DNA of 64,000 nucleotides from Bacteroidota bacterium. Its GTDB lineage: Bacteria > Bacteroidota > Bacteroidia > Chitinophagales > Chitinophagaceae. Under the pieces are notes generated by a model, which was not told the DNA's origin, made no database searches, and saw only the letters and a program-made list of their open reading frames with translations. The translations under genes were made by a program, and so were the position numbers. The stretch's first letter is position 1, and each line of letters starts with the position of its first letter. The stretch spans positions 186,001 through 250,000 of the forward strand of contig JAFDXN010000031.1 in the NCBI GenBank assembly GCA_018267915.1, written 5' to 3'. Below, in pieces: positions 1-9,514 of this stretch.

Positions 1-100
1 ACAGGTGCCAAAAATTTCCTCAGTGTCTGCCGCCGCAGCATCTTTGCACTGTCAAACGAACAAAGACACAAACAAATTAAAAAAACAAAAAACAATAGAA

Positions 101-649
101 ATGAAAAAGATCATCATTATCGCCGCCACACTTTTCACAGGCCTCGCGGCACAAGCGCAAACCAGCACTACCGCTTCTCAGACCGTTAACCTGGTACTGA
201 CGAATGCCATTGACATGACATTTACTGCTAACGGCAACGCAACCGGCCCGCTGGTGAGCATGCCCTTTAACACTACCAATGATTATGCAAGCGGTGTTAC
301 TTCAGCTGCACAGCAACTGAAAGTAAGGTCGAACAAGAACTTTAACGTAACTGTAAAATCGAGCGCAACCAACTTCAGCTACACCGGTACTACTACTCCT
401 GCACCTACCATGCCCGTGAGCGGCGTACTGGGACTGGAAGTATCAGCCAACGGTACAGGCGGCAGCATCGTATCGCCATTCAGTGCGGCAGCCTACTCAA
501 CTATCACATCAAGCAACCAGAACCTGCTGAGCAACGGCACTTATGGTGGCAACCAGACCTTCTCAGTAATGTATCAAGCAACACCGGGCTGGTCATATCC
601 TGCAGGCACCTACGCAGTAGACGTAGTGTACACCGCAACTCAACAATAG
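101..649 (+). CDS. Secreted beta-rich protein, DUF4402/WxL-like
   Basis: A 182-residue exported protein of unknown function. The ATG at 101 is chosen over an upstream in-frame start because it opens directly on a signal peptide (MKKIIIIAATLFTGLAAQAQ) with an Ala-X-Ala type cleavage site. The mature part is rich in Thr, Ser, Asn and Gly, has no cysteines, and ends with a motif of the kind YPAGTYAVDVVYTATQQ. That layout resembles the beta-sandwich surface proteins grouped as DUF4402 or WxL-like, often encoded in fimbria or adhesion loci. A strong intrinsic terminator follows 24 bases after the stop, so it ends its own transcript. Any upstream partner lies outside the window. The family assignment is by resemblance only. 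Confidence 0.7.
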   Translation: MKKIIIIAATLFTGLAAQAQTSTTASQTVNLVLTNAIDMTFTANGNATGPLVSMPFNTTNDYASGVTSAAQQLKVRSNKNFNVTVKSSATNFSYTGTTTPAPTMPVSGVLGLEVSANGTGGSIVSPFSAAAYSTITSSNQNLLSNGTYGGNQTFSVMYQATPGWSYPAGTYAVDVVYTATQQ

Positions 650-672
650 GATCTTTTTCATCCTAATACCGG

Positions 673-706
673 AGAGTCCCTTTTGGCGAGGGGACTCTTC
701 TTTTTT
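673..706 (+). terminator. Intrinsic terminator after the secreted protein
   Basis: An 8-bp stem (AGAGTCCC at 673-680 with GGGACTCT at 691-698) encloses a 10-base loop and is followed by a T-rich run to about 706. It sits between the stop of the secreted protein and the convergent hscA, so it may serve the plus strand mainly. Confidence 0.8.
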
Positions 707-716
707 ATGTGAGTTG

Positions 717-2576
<1,860 letters not shown>

Positions 2577-2621
2577 TAGTTAATTCAAAAGTCAAAATTC
2601 AAAAGTCAAAAATGAATTGGG

Positions 2622-2629
2622 CAAAGGTA
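2622..2629 (-). promoter_or_regulatory. Bacteroidota -7 element upstream of hscA
   Basis: TACCTTTG on the minus strand, a match to the TAnnTTTG consensus, lies about 46 bases before the hscA start. No clear TTTG -33 element is seen at the usual spacing; a GC-rich hairpin occupies that position. Confidence 0.45.
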
Positions 2630-3180
2630 GTGGATTCCTGCCTGTCCGGCAGGCAGGGGTTGATTGGGTTGATTGGGTTGATTGGTTAAGTTGTTTTTCA
2701 GCTCTTTTACTGTTATTTCCTATTTCCTCCGCCATAGTTATTTCCTTTTTTTTGGTGTCGGACCGATATAGTGGTCTGGAAATCAACGATATGTATTTTT
2801 GAGTTATTTCCTGTTATTGCCTGTTTTAGCCTCACCCGGCCTCTCCAAGGGAGAGGTGACATGTTGTGGGACTTCTGATCTATTTCTGATTCACTTCTGA
2901 TTTTTGCCGATCTGCTTCTGGTGCCTCGTCCCTGCCTACCGGCCGGCAGGGTTTAGTTTAAGCCGTTTTTTTGCAGCCGACCAAAAGTTACACCACGATG
3001 CAAGTTACGATCGTGGAGGAGGGGTATCCAAATTGTGGGGATAAGTAGTGATAAAATTAAAATTGTTAATGGGTGTTGAAGTTTGATCGGTTGCGTGTGT
3101 CTTACGCGAGTTTACTTTTCTTTTGTCTTGGCAAAAGAAATAAAGGATAGATTGCCACGTCGGAAAGGCTAAAAATTTGA

Positions 3181-3508
3181 TTGCCCTCCTCGCAATGACG
3201 GTCTGTTTGATTTGCTCTGCGGAAATGGGCATAGCTCTACTGCGAGTTATGTAGGGGAAGTCGAGCATGGGTGCGGAGCGTGCTAGACTCAACAGGATCA
3301 AGATGCCGATCAGTTATCAACGTACTACGCAGCGATGATTATGTTAGTAATGGGTGAAATCGCATTGCCCACCTCGCAATGACGGTCTCTTTGATTTGCT
3401 CTGCGGAAATGGGCATAGCTCTACTGCGAGTTATGTGGGGGAAGCCGAGCATGGGCGTGGAGCGTGCGGGCCTCAACCGGATCAAGATGCCGATCAGTTG
3501 TGAACGTA
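3181..3508. repeat. Two direct copies of a 144-bp sequence
   Basis: Copy A (3181-3324) and copy B (3365-3508) have the same length and are offset by exactly 184 bases. They differ at a small number of positions, mostly in the second half. Both begin with TTGCCC and share the block GATTTGCTCTGCGGAAATGG. Copy B lies in an open frame while copy A has a TAG in the equivalent frame, so the repeat is unlikely to be maintained as protein. The conserved interior with a 40-base unrelated spacer points to duplication of an intergenic element. Confidence 0.8.
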
Positions 3509-3702
3509 TCAAGGAGCGATTACCAGGTTGGCGGGGGAAAACTCAAACCAGCGCGGGTTTTTATTCCGGCGTTGCAAATGCCAAGCCTTGACATCCTCGT
3601 TACAAACGAGGACGAGCCGGGGGTGAGAAACATAAAAAGGCAATTAATGACAGACTGCCGGGGACGCAGCATAGCGTTGACGAGACCTTACGAAATTTAA
3701 AT

Positions 3703-3738
3703 GGAATAAAAAACCGTGTTTTCACGGTTTTTTATTCC
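3703..3738. terminator. Bidirectional intrinsic terminator
   Basis: A perfect 16-bp inverted repeat: GGAATAAAAAACCGTG at 3703-3718 pairs with 3723-3738 around a TTTT loop. The T-rich arms let it act on either strand. It separates the repeat patchwork from the regulator and peptide island that follow. Confidence 0.75.
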
Positions 3739-3750
3739 AAAAACGTTTCC

Positions 3751-3758
3751 TATTTTTG
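3751..3758 (+). promoter_or_regulatory. Possible promoter of the regulator/peptide island
   Basis: TATTTTTG matches the TAnnTTTG -7 consensus, and a T-rich block ends 19 bases upstream, overlapping the terminator arm. It lies 61 bases before the XRE regulator start and is the only consensus -7 element seen before the island. Confidence 0.4.
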
Positions 3759-3818
3759 GATAGAAAAAAATGATACACGACACCTATACTATGAATTTTT
3801 GTGAAGCGTTAAAAATAT

Positions 3819-4075
3819 ATGCTTATGAACACTCAAAATTCACTGATGCCCCTGTTGACCAAAATAGGGAACAAACTTTATAGCCTGAGGCACGAGCGTA
3901 AGGATAAGCTGGTGAATGTTGCGAAAGGCGTGGGACTTACGCACCCTGTTATAAGCCAGATCGAAAGGGGTTTGTACCTATGCCTGAGCTCGAACTGCTT
4001 TGTAAGCTGGCAGACTATTACAATGTGCCGCCTGAGCTACTGCTGCTTGGTGAAACTGTTAGTAACAATTTGTAA
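3819..4075 (+). pseudogene. XRE-family helix-turn-helix regulator, frameshifted
   Basis: The N-terminal half reads as a normal small XRE regulator: IGNKLYSLRHERKDKL, then VAKGVGLTHPVISQIERGLY, the recognition-helix motif. At about 3973-3980 the frame breaks. In the next frame the expected continuation appears (MPELELLCKLADYYNVP, then PELLLLGE) and stops at 4075. In the original frame the protein would instead end at 4082 with an unrelated Cys-rich tail. One inserted base (or two removed) in TACCTATG would restore a single protein of about 84 residues. This may be a true mutation, a sequencing error or a slippage site. It lies directly upstream of the peptide island, so it was probably its regulator. 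Start could be ATG 3819 or 3825. Confidence 0.75.
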
Positions 4076-4171
4076 ATATTAGTAACAAAATAGTCGCGTA
4101 AAGATTTATTTATCAAAAAAGCTGCTTTTACCTTTAGGTACAGTCTCTGAAACAACATAAAATAAGCTTCT

Positions 4172-5014
4172 ATGGCAAGCTGCGATTGCAACGATTATTC
4201 ACTATTAACAGCTAATACCGGTATCGGTACTGTATCTGTTGCCAACCCGGGCCTTGACGGTTCAGGCACTTTGGTAAAAATACTGACCGCCGGCTCGAAC
4301 GGTACTATCATTAAATCGATCATCATTAAATCAGTGGCACCAACCACACAGGGCATGGTGAGGCTCTTCATCAGGAATGCCGCACACACAAAAACCACCT
4401 TGATAAGGGAAGTGCCGATACCGATGTACCCTGTAATGGCAACCACACCTACACCTGCACCTACCTGGCCTATGATAGAGATAGACCTGGTAGACGAGAT
4501 CACGCTGCAGGCAAGCGATGAACTGGTGGCAAGCACCCAAAACGCACAGACCTTCAATATCATTGCCGAGGGGCTCAATTGGGCCTACCCCGGTACACTG
4601 CCCGGTACCTGCTGTAACTTTAAGCAGGAAACCGCTGTAACAGGGCAGGGATTTGTATCGACCGCCAACACCAACCTGAACGGTACGGGATCTATAACAC
4701 CAGTGTTTGCCGCTGCAACGGGATCGGCATCCAACGGATCTCTTATCGAATCGATCACTATCACCGCGTTACAGAGTACATTAGCTAATGGTATGGTGCG
4801 ATTTTTCGTGAGCAGTGATGGCGGCACTACTTATACCCTAATGATGGAAGCGGTGATACCGCAAAGCACGCAGTCGGCGTTTGAGCCTTCACTAAAGCGC
4901 GTATTACCGCTGAATTTTAACCTGGCACCCGATTACCTAATCGGTGCATCGACCCAACTGGGTGAGGCATTCGCCATCAGCATTGAGGGAACTTCATGGC
5001 ATTATCCTATTTAA
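4172..5014 (+). CDS. Unknown protein with two tandem beta-type domains, peptide island
   Basis: A 280-residue protein that I do not recognise. It has no signal peptide or membrane segment. It consists of two clearly related halves, roughly residues 1-140 and 145-280. Each begins with a short Cys-containing stretch (CDCND; CCNFKQ). Matching blocks follow: a GSG/GTG..V....AGSNGTIIKSI-like segment (SNGSLIESI in half 2), then GMVRLFI / GMVRFFV, then a REVPIP / EAVIP block. Each half ends with an aromatic strand (LNWAYPG; TSWHYPI). The composition suggests beta sandwiches, as in structural or binding proteins. It is 19 bases upstream of the first Cys-rich peptide and on the same strand, so it is probably cotranscribed. 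A role as carrier, scaffold or immunity protein is inference only. Confidence 0.7.
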   Translation: MASCDCNDYSLLTANTGIGTVSVANPGLDGSGTLVKILTAGSNGTIIKSIIIKSVAPTTQGMVRLFIRNAAHTKTTLIREVPIPMYPVMATTPTPAPTWPMIEIDLVDEITLQASDELVASTQNAQTFNIIAEGLNWAYPGTLPGTCCNFKQETAVTGQGFVSTANTNLNGTGSITPVFAAATGSASNGSLIESITITALQSTLANGMVRFFVSSDGGTTYTLMMEAVIPQSTQSAFEPSLKRVLPLNFNLAPDYLIGASTQLGEAFAISIEGTSWHYPI

Positions 5015-5033
5015 AATTTAAAACTGGTAAAAA

Positions 5034-5318
5034 ATGAGCATCAATAATATAATAGACGGGATGGATGGCCTGCAGGAAAATCAGGACGGCACCTTGTCGA
5101 ATGGATACATCTCCATTACCGGTGGGCGCTATAGGATGATTTTGACAGGTGGCGAGCCACCACAGGTACCACAAAATAGTGACTATACCAAATGCAGTAC
5201 TACGAGTCATCTAAACCCGAATTGTATAAATTATGGTTGCGTTAATCACGGGATGGCTTGCAAAGACGCTCATAATAAAGGTGCTGGGGGTGACAAATGT
5301 GTTAATATGAGCACGTAA
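5034..5318 (+). CDS. Cys-rich putative RiPP precursor peptide 1
   Basis: A 94-residue peptide. The first 53 residues have no cysteine and contain LSNGYISITGG, comparable to LMSGGFVSL in the neighbour peptide. The last 41 residues carry five cysteines (54, 64, 69, 76, 89) in a Gly/Asn/His-rich context (CINYGCVNHGMACKDAH). A leader without Cys followed by a Cys-rich core, next to a radical SAM/SPASM gene, is the expected layout of a ribosomally made, post-translationally modified peptide precursor. It starts 19 bases after the duplicated-domain gene and ends 13 bases before peptide 2. No signal peptide is visible. Precursor status is inference from layout; the modification is unknown. Confidence 0.7.
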   Translation: MSINNIIDGMDGLQENQDGTLSNGYISITGGRYRMILTGGEPPQVPQNSDYTKCSTTSHLNPNCINYGCVNHGMACKDAHNKGAGGDKCVNMST

Positions 5319-5331
5319 ATTTTTATACTAT

Positions 5332-5655
5332 ATGACAATTACAGAACGTTTAGCTGCTAAGCTGCAAATTCAAATAGACCAACTAAATGGTTTAATGTCA
5401 GGTGGTTTTGTTTCCCTTCGTCCCGATAAAATTGGAAACCCACGTCCTTCGGAGCGGCTGATCAATGATGGCGATAGTAATGACAATCGCTGTAATAATG
5501 CGTCTTCGGCTTGCGCAGATTCATTAAACAATGGCTACTGTCATAACACTACATTAGAGTATTGTGGCGGCACAGGCTGTGTCAACACGACCGATCAATG
5601 CAGTATCGGAAAATCAGTATCTAGTGGCGTTGTACAATCATCTAATAACTTATGA
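5332..5655 (+). CDS. Cys-rich putative RiPP precursor peptide 2
   Basis: A 107-residue peptide with a Cys-free N-terminal half holding LNGLMSGGFVSLRPDK. The C-terminal half is Asn/Ser/Gly/Cys-rich with six cysteines (54, 61, 70, 78, 83, 90), spaced 7, 9, 8, 5 and 7. The first cysteine falls at residue 54 in both peptides, and the shared leader pattern L-x-x-G-(Y/F)-(I/V)-S-(L/I) supports common recognition by one enzyme. Its stop codon overlaps the ATG of the radical SAM gene (ATGA), so the two are translationally coupled. A tail of about 17 residues follows the last cysteine. The modified residues and final product cannot be read from sequence. Confidence 0.75.
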   Translation: MTITERLAAKLQIQIDQLNGLMSGGFVSLRPDKIGNPRPSERLINDGDSNDNRCNNASSACADSLNNGYCHNTTLEYCGGTGCVNTTDQCSIGKSVSSGVVQSSNNL

Positions 5656-6944
5656 AGAACAGTCAGTTTAATACTTTTTTTTGGCGTAGTGATGCGTTGA
5701 TTGGGTTCAATAGTTTTACCCAGGAGTTTATCTCTCTTGATCCATTATTAAAGGACTTATATGATGTCGGAGCAAAGAAAAGAGACTTTTCCGAGCTATT
5801 TTCGGTTCACCCTACCTTTTATGATTTCCTGGTTGAAAAGGGCTTTTTAGTTGAAGACGACAGGGACGAATTTGAGGAGGTGAAAGCGCTTAGTCGAAAA
5901 GTTGATCATGATGATACACAATTCCACATGATTGTTAATCCCACCATGAACTGTAACTTTAAGTGCTGGTATTGCTATGAAACGCACGTAAAGGACTCAA
6001 AAATGAGTGGGGCGACAGTAAATGCTATTATTATTGCTGCTCAAAATATCATTCAACAGAAAAAAGAACTTAAAGGATTCACCTTGACTTTTTTCGGAGG
6101 TGAACCCCTGCTATATTTCGACAAAGTAATTGTTACAATACTGGAATCTATCCATCTTGAATGTAAGCGAGCTAATGTGCAATTTGGCGCGGGGATGACA
6201 ACTAATGGTTTGCTAATAAATTCTGAAATGCTAGCTATCTGCAAAATGTACGGATTGGACTTTTTCCAAATCACTTTAGACGGTAACAAAGAAAGACACG
6301 ATAAGGTAAGGTTCATTTCGGAAGGCAGAGGTTCATATGATCGCATTGTCCAGAATATACATTTAGTGGTTAAAGCAGGTCTTCATGCTCATGTGCGCAT
6401 CAATTGCTCACCTCAAACTATGGCGGGTATTAACGATATTGTTGCTTCCTTTGAAGATATTCCCGAAGCGGAGCGCGTCCATATTCATTTTAATTTTCAA
6501 AAGGTCTGGCAGGAGACCGAGGATATAGATCCACAGATTAAAGTAGCTAGAAATTATTTTGCCGAAAAGGGATTTTCTGTATCACCCGGCACTATTGGCA
6601 CAGTGGTGGATTCCTGCTATGCCGATAAAAAAAATCAGCTAACTATTAACTACAACGGCGAGATATTCAAGTGTACGGCGAGAGATTTCACGGACTCGAC
6701 AGGCGAGGGACGCGTTGATGTCGATGGCTCCATAGTATTGAATGACCGATATGAAAAGCGGTTGAATGCTAAATTCAACAATCCTCCATGCAGAGAATGC
6801 AGAATACTACCACTTTGTGGTGGAGGTTGTTCCCAACAGGCTCTTGAGCATGAAGGAGTGGATTATTGTATTTATAATTTCGATGAGGATGCAAAAACGA
6901 GGAAAATAGTGGATCGCTTTAACCAAATTGTTGCAACTTTATGA
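5652..6944 (+). CDS. Radical SAM/SPASM peptide maturase
   Basis: A 430-residue enzyme. The radical SAM Cx3Cx2C motif is CNFKCWYC with cysteines at 101, 105 and 108, which bind the 4Fe-4S cluster that cleaves S-adenosylmethionine. GGEP, the SAM-binding motif, is at 149-152. The C-terminal SPASM region has cysteines at 322, 341, 380, 383, 389, 393 and 406, enough for auxiliary clusters. Residues 1-95 form a separate domain compatible with a PqqD-like leader-recognition winged helix (inferred from position). SPASM enzymes typically form thioether, C-C or C-O links, or epimerise residues in peptide substrates. The gene overlaps the second Cys-rich peptide by 4 bases and the following lipoprotein by 4 bases, so all three are one operon. 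Substrate assignment is inference, enzyme class is secure. Confidence 0.93.
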   Translation: MKNSQFNTFFWRSDALIGFNSFTQEFISLDPLLKDLYDVGAKKRDFSELFSVHPTFYDFLVEKGFLVEDDRDEFEEVKALSRKVDHDDTQFHMIVNPTMNCNFKCWYCYETHVKDSKMSGATVNAIIIAAQNIIQQKKELKGFTLTFFGGEPLLYFDKVIVTILESIHLECKRANVQFGAGMTTNGLLINSEMLAICKMYGLDFFQITLDGNKERHDKVRFISEGRGSYDRIVQNIHLVVKAGLHAHVRINCSPQTMAGINDIVASFEDIPEAERVHIHFNFQKVWQETEDIDPQIKVARNYFAEKGFSVSPGTIGTVVDSCYADKKNQLTINYNGEIFKCTARDFTDSTGEGRVDVDGSIVLNDRYEKRLNAKFNNPPCRECRILPLCGGGCSQQALEHEGVDYCIYNFDEDAKTRKIVDRFNQIVATL

Positions 6945-7738
6945 AATCATTCATTTCGATATTTTTGATCGGTTACCTGTTGATCTTGGGCTGTACAAAA
7001 AGTGGCTCCATTTTTTCAAAACAAAACGATTTGGCTGCGGCGGAACTAAAAGGCAACGTAAAATCGATTGTCACGTATCAGTGTTCATTGGATAGCTTAG
7101 CGAATGAACACTGTAGTGTCTCAATAAAAAAATTTAATGCTCATGGGTTTAAGGTAGAGGTAATAGATTCCACGACTAATGATTTTTTTTCAACTAGATA
7201 TTTTTATAATAAAGAAGGGCTCTTGACCAAACTTATTTTTTCTGGTAAGCCACCGTTCCCACCGCAAGAATACACTTACCTGTATTCTTATGGTGAGCGA
7301 AGGAAAACAGCCATCATCCGTACATTTGGTAGTTCTTACGTAACCATTGATTCGTCCACATCCACATTCGATGAAAATGGCAATGAAATTGAGAATCTTA
7401 ACTTTGGGAATCACTACAAAGTTCTCAATAGCTATGATGAGCATGGCTTCCTCGTTCGGTCTAGACTAATTAAACCTGATACTATTGAAACACAGTATAC
7501 CAATGATGGCAAAGGAAGAATTTTGAAAAAAAGCAATTCGGACGGTATTGCACAGACTTGGTTATTTGATAAAGATGGGAATACAATTCAATTAACGACA
7601 TTCACGCCAAAAGGCAGGACGGACTATTTCACCGGCTATTGTGAATTTGACAAAAACGGCAATTTTTTAAAGAGCATCTCATTTTGTCCGCAAACGAAAA
7701 GCATGAATACGACCAGGCGGGTTATTGAGTATTATTAA
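6941..7738 (+). CDS. YD-repeat-like lipoprotein, peptide island
   Basis: A 265-residue lipoprotein: a short hydrophobic signal ends in the lipobox LILGC, with Cys 17 as the lipid-bearing residue. A Cys pair follows in VTYQCSLDSLANEHCSVSI. The rest is a series of short repeats with the patterns YNKEGLLTK, FDENGNEIE, YDEHGFLVR and FDKDGNTIQ, which are like the YD/RHS-type beta repeats. Its start overlaps the stop of the radical SAM gene (ATGA), so it is coupled to peptide maturation. It could bind, protect against or present the product on the cell envelope; that is inference. A diverged second copy follows after 97 bases. Confidence 0.75.
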   Translation: MKSFISIFLIGYLLILGCTKSGSIFSKQNDLAAAELKGNVKSIVTYQCSLDSLANEHCSVSIKKFNAHGFKVEVIDSTTNDFFSTRYFYNKEGLLTKLIFSGKPPFPPQEYTYLYSYGERRKTAIIRTFGSSYVTIDSSTSTFDENGNEIENLNFGNHYKVLNSYDEHGFLVRSRLIKPDTIETQYTNDGKGRILKKSNSDGIAQTWLFDKDGNTIQLTTFTPKGRTDYFTGYCEFDKNGNFLKSISFCPQTKSMNTTRRVIEYY

Positions 7739-7835
7739 GTTGGTCTGCTTAGAATGGCAGTATCCTTCGCCCTCAAATCTGTACTTTTTGCCACTTATTT
7801 TGTCGCCTCTTATGCAGCTTTCGTAGTTTAATATC

Positions 7836-8584
7836 ATGAACCGCGGCTATTACCTTTCCAGCCTTTTGATCAGCTTCGTTTTGATATTAAGCTGTAGCAG
7901 AAACGTCTCCAACCACGATTGGCACGCGTTTGTCAAGCATACTGATGTAGAAGAAGCAGGCTTAAAGGGCAAGGTCAAGTCGATTGCCACCTATGCTTGT
8001 TCGCTTGGTGACTCCCAGGAATTTTGTTCTGTTTCGATAAAGAAATTTAATGCACAGGGGTTTCTGGTCTTTTGGCTAAAGTGATTTTTTCTTCGAATGA
8101 CTCTTTCCTTCGGGGGAATGAGACGTATTATGAATACTCTTTTAAAGACCACAGAAGAACGGAGGTCATGCGCCGGGGATCTGTCATGCTCGATTCGTTT
8201 ATTGAACTATACGACAAAGATGGGAATCAAATTGAGCTCACAGTGGGAGATAGAACAAGCACTAGTAAATATGATCAGAATGGCTTCCTGACGTGGAGTA
8301 AATCTACTCAGCCGTCGGAAAGCCTTGAAACAAATTACATCAATGATGACAAAGGGAGAATTTTAAAAAGTACCCGCTCAGATGGCATTATACAGGCTTT
8401 TGTATATGATAAGGATGGAAATGTTATCCAGGAGACAGACCTCTTTGATCCGAAAGGAAAAGCAAATGACTACCTTACCGGCTACTGCGAATTTGACAAG
8501 AACGGCAATTATTTAAAAAGAATTACTGCCTGCAAGCAAAAGAAAGAAGCTTTTATGGACAAACGGGTTATTGAATATTATTAA
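7836..8584 (+). pseudogene. Second copy of the YD-repeat lipoprotein, disrupted
   Basis: This is a paralogue of the preceding lipoprotein. It has a signal peptide with lipobox LILSC, then LKGKVKSIATYACSLGDSQ and SVSIKKFNAQGF, all aligning with copy 1. At about 8060-8070 the frame breaks. In the next frame the text resumes with GLLAKVIF and continues in register with copy 1 to the identical ending RVIEYY at 8584. Comparison with copy 1 shows that about 20 codons between GF and GLL are missing and that the loss is not a multiple of three. Read as intact frames there would be an 82-residue and a 170-residue piece. The rest of the second part looks unscarred, so the event is probably recent. Confidence 0.8.
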
Positions 8585-8598
8585 ATTGTCGTTTCCCG

Positions 8599-9285
8599 TC
8601 AGTTCCCCCACTTTTTGACCGTAAAGTGCGCAGTATAAGTAAGCATCAACTGCAGCATCTTTCCCTGCATGGTGATATCGTAGCTGGTGCCGGGTGTATT
8701 GACGATATATTCGGCAGGCGCATTGTAGATAGGCGAGGGTGTGTAGGAGAGGCGGAGGTTAAGGCCAGACAAGGGATGGCTGCCGAACTGCCAGTCGAGC
8801 CCCGCGCCGCATACAAGCGCCCAGGTGTCGCTTACCACACCGGGCACGCGCTGTACAAACACCTCTGAGTTGTGCGCCTGCTCGCCCCAGTCGCTGTAAA
8901 AAGCCGCACCGAAATGCACATAGGGCACGAATGTGCCTGCAGCATCTGTTGTCAACTGCGGCCCTGAACCAAGCGTGATGTGGCTATTGAACTGCTTGAA
9001 ATAATTGTGGCTATTATGGTATCCCGGCACGGGTATCTGGGCATCGACCTCGCCCATCGTTATATTCAGGAAAGCCTCAAAGCCATTTTCGGGCAGGTAT
9101 TTCAAGCCAAAGGTGCTTTCAAACCCGGGCTCAAAAGGCCAGCTGCTTCTGTAGGGCAACACTTTCTTATCGGGCAGAAAGGCATCATAGCCCAGGCCGA
9201 TGCCTACGTATCCGAGGAGGCTTTGGGCCGGGAGGTAATGGTGGGTGAAAAGCAAAACAAAAAGGGTGGCCAGGCGCTTGCGCAT
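8599..9285 (-). CDS. Outer-membrane beta-barrel-like protein
   Basis: A 228-residue exported protein with signal peptide MRKRLATLFVLLFTHHYLPAQ. The mature part alternates polar and hydrophobic residues with many aromatic and glycine residues (YVGIGLGYDAFLP, VPYVHFGAAFYSDWG, LNLRLSYTPSP) and ends with a strand that finishes in KKWGN. That is the pattern of a small 8-stranded outer-membrane barrel, seen in many Bacteroidota. No specific function can be assigned. It is convergent with the broken lipoprotein and separated from it by 14 bases. The gene for a proline-rich micropeptide is upstream on the same strand. Confidence 0.7.
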   Translation of the reverse strand: MRKRLATLFVLLFTHHYLPAQSLLGYVGIGLGYDAFLPDKKVLPYRSSWPFEPGFESTFGLKYLPENGFEAFLNITMGEVDAQIPVPGYHNSHNYFKQFNSHITLGSGPQLTTDAAGTFVPYVHFGAAFYSDWGEQAHNSEVFVQRVPGVVSDTWALVCGAGLDWQFGSHPLSGLNLRLSYTPSPIYNAPAEYIVNTPGTSYDITMQGKMLQLMLTYTAHFTVKKWGN

Positions 9286-9332
9286 GTATTGCTAACGCTT
9301 AAGCAGCCTGTTTTATTTCGCCGGGCTTAGCA

Positions 9333-9494
9333 TTAGGCCGGTTGTGTGATGGGCGGCACCTCGGGCGGTATGGGCGGAATGCCCGGCTGCTCACCAGGCT
9401 TTACTTCAGGCTGCGCCGGCTGTGCGGGGCGCTCGGGCGCTACGGGAACAATTTCCGGCTGCGTCTGTGGTATTTCTGGATCTGTACCCGGCAT
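9333..9494 (-). CDS. Proline-rich 53-residue peptide
   Basis: The minus strand holds a short open frame starting at the ATG of 9494 and ending with TAA at 9333. Its product begins MPGTDPEIPQTQPEIVPVAP and has 20 prolines in 53 residues, with repeated PE, PQ and PP units and no hydrophobic segment. It lies 20 bases after the stop of a lipoprotein gene and 47 bases before the outer-membrane protein, all on the same strand, so it is probably cotranscribed. Short Pro/Glu-rich proteins of this kind turn up in Bacteroidota and have no known role to my knowledge. The composition fits a periplasmic spacer or a disordered cytoplasmic peptide. Confidence 0.6.
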   Translation of the reverse strand: MPGTDPEIPQTQPEIVPVAPERPAQPAQPEVKPGEQPGIPPIPPEVPPITQPA

Positions 9495-9514
9495 AAGATC
9501 TCTTTTTGGTTTCG

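Larger units (their letters stand above)
2577..3702. repeat. Geneless patchwork of dispersed repeats
   Basis: No open frame here looks like a protein. The stretch contains several recognisable repeat types. Near the hscA start there are short AAAAGTCAAAATT-type direct repeats. At about 2657-2688 there are tandem copies of TTGATTGGG. Palindromes of the CCTGCC...GGCAGG type occur at 2637-2657 and around 2930-2951, and a CCTCTCC/GGAGAGG hairpin at 2840-2856. Around 3110-3150 there is a TTACTTTTCTTTTG...CAAAAG element, and near 3593-3612 a CCTCGTTACAAACGAGG palindrome. Such pieces recur between genes in Chitinophagaceae-type genomes. Their function is unknown. Confidence 0.6.

Noticed and set aside
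3379..3591. A 70-residue frame across the second 144-bp repeat copy
   Set aside because: The equivalent frame in the first copy has a stop (TAG) and there is no family, start context or partner; it is part of repeated intergenic DNA.
2577..3702. Possible insertion sequence or transposase remnant in the repeat patchwork
   Set aside because: No transposase-like frame, no target-site duplication or terminal inverted repeats could be seen; the sequences look like dispersed intergenic repeats.
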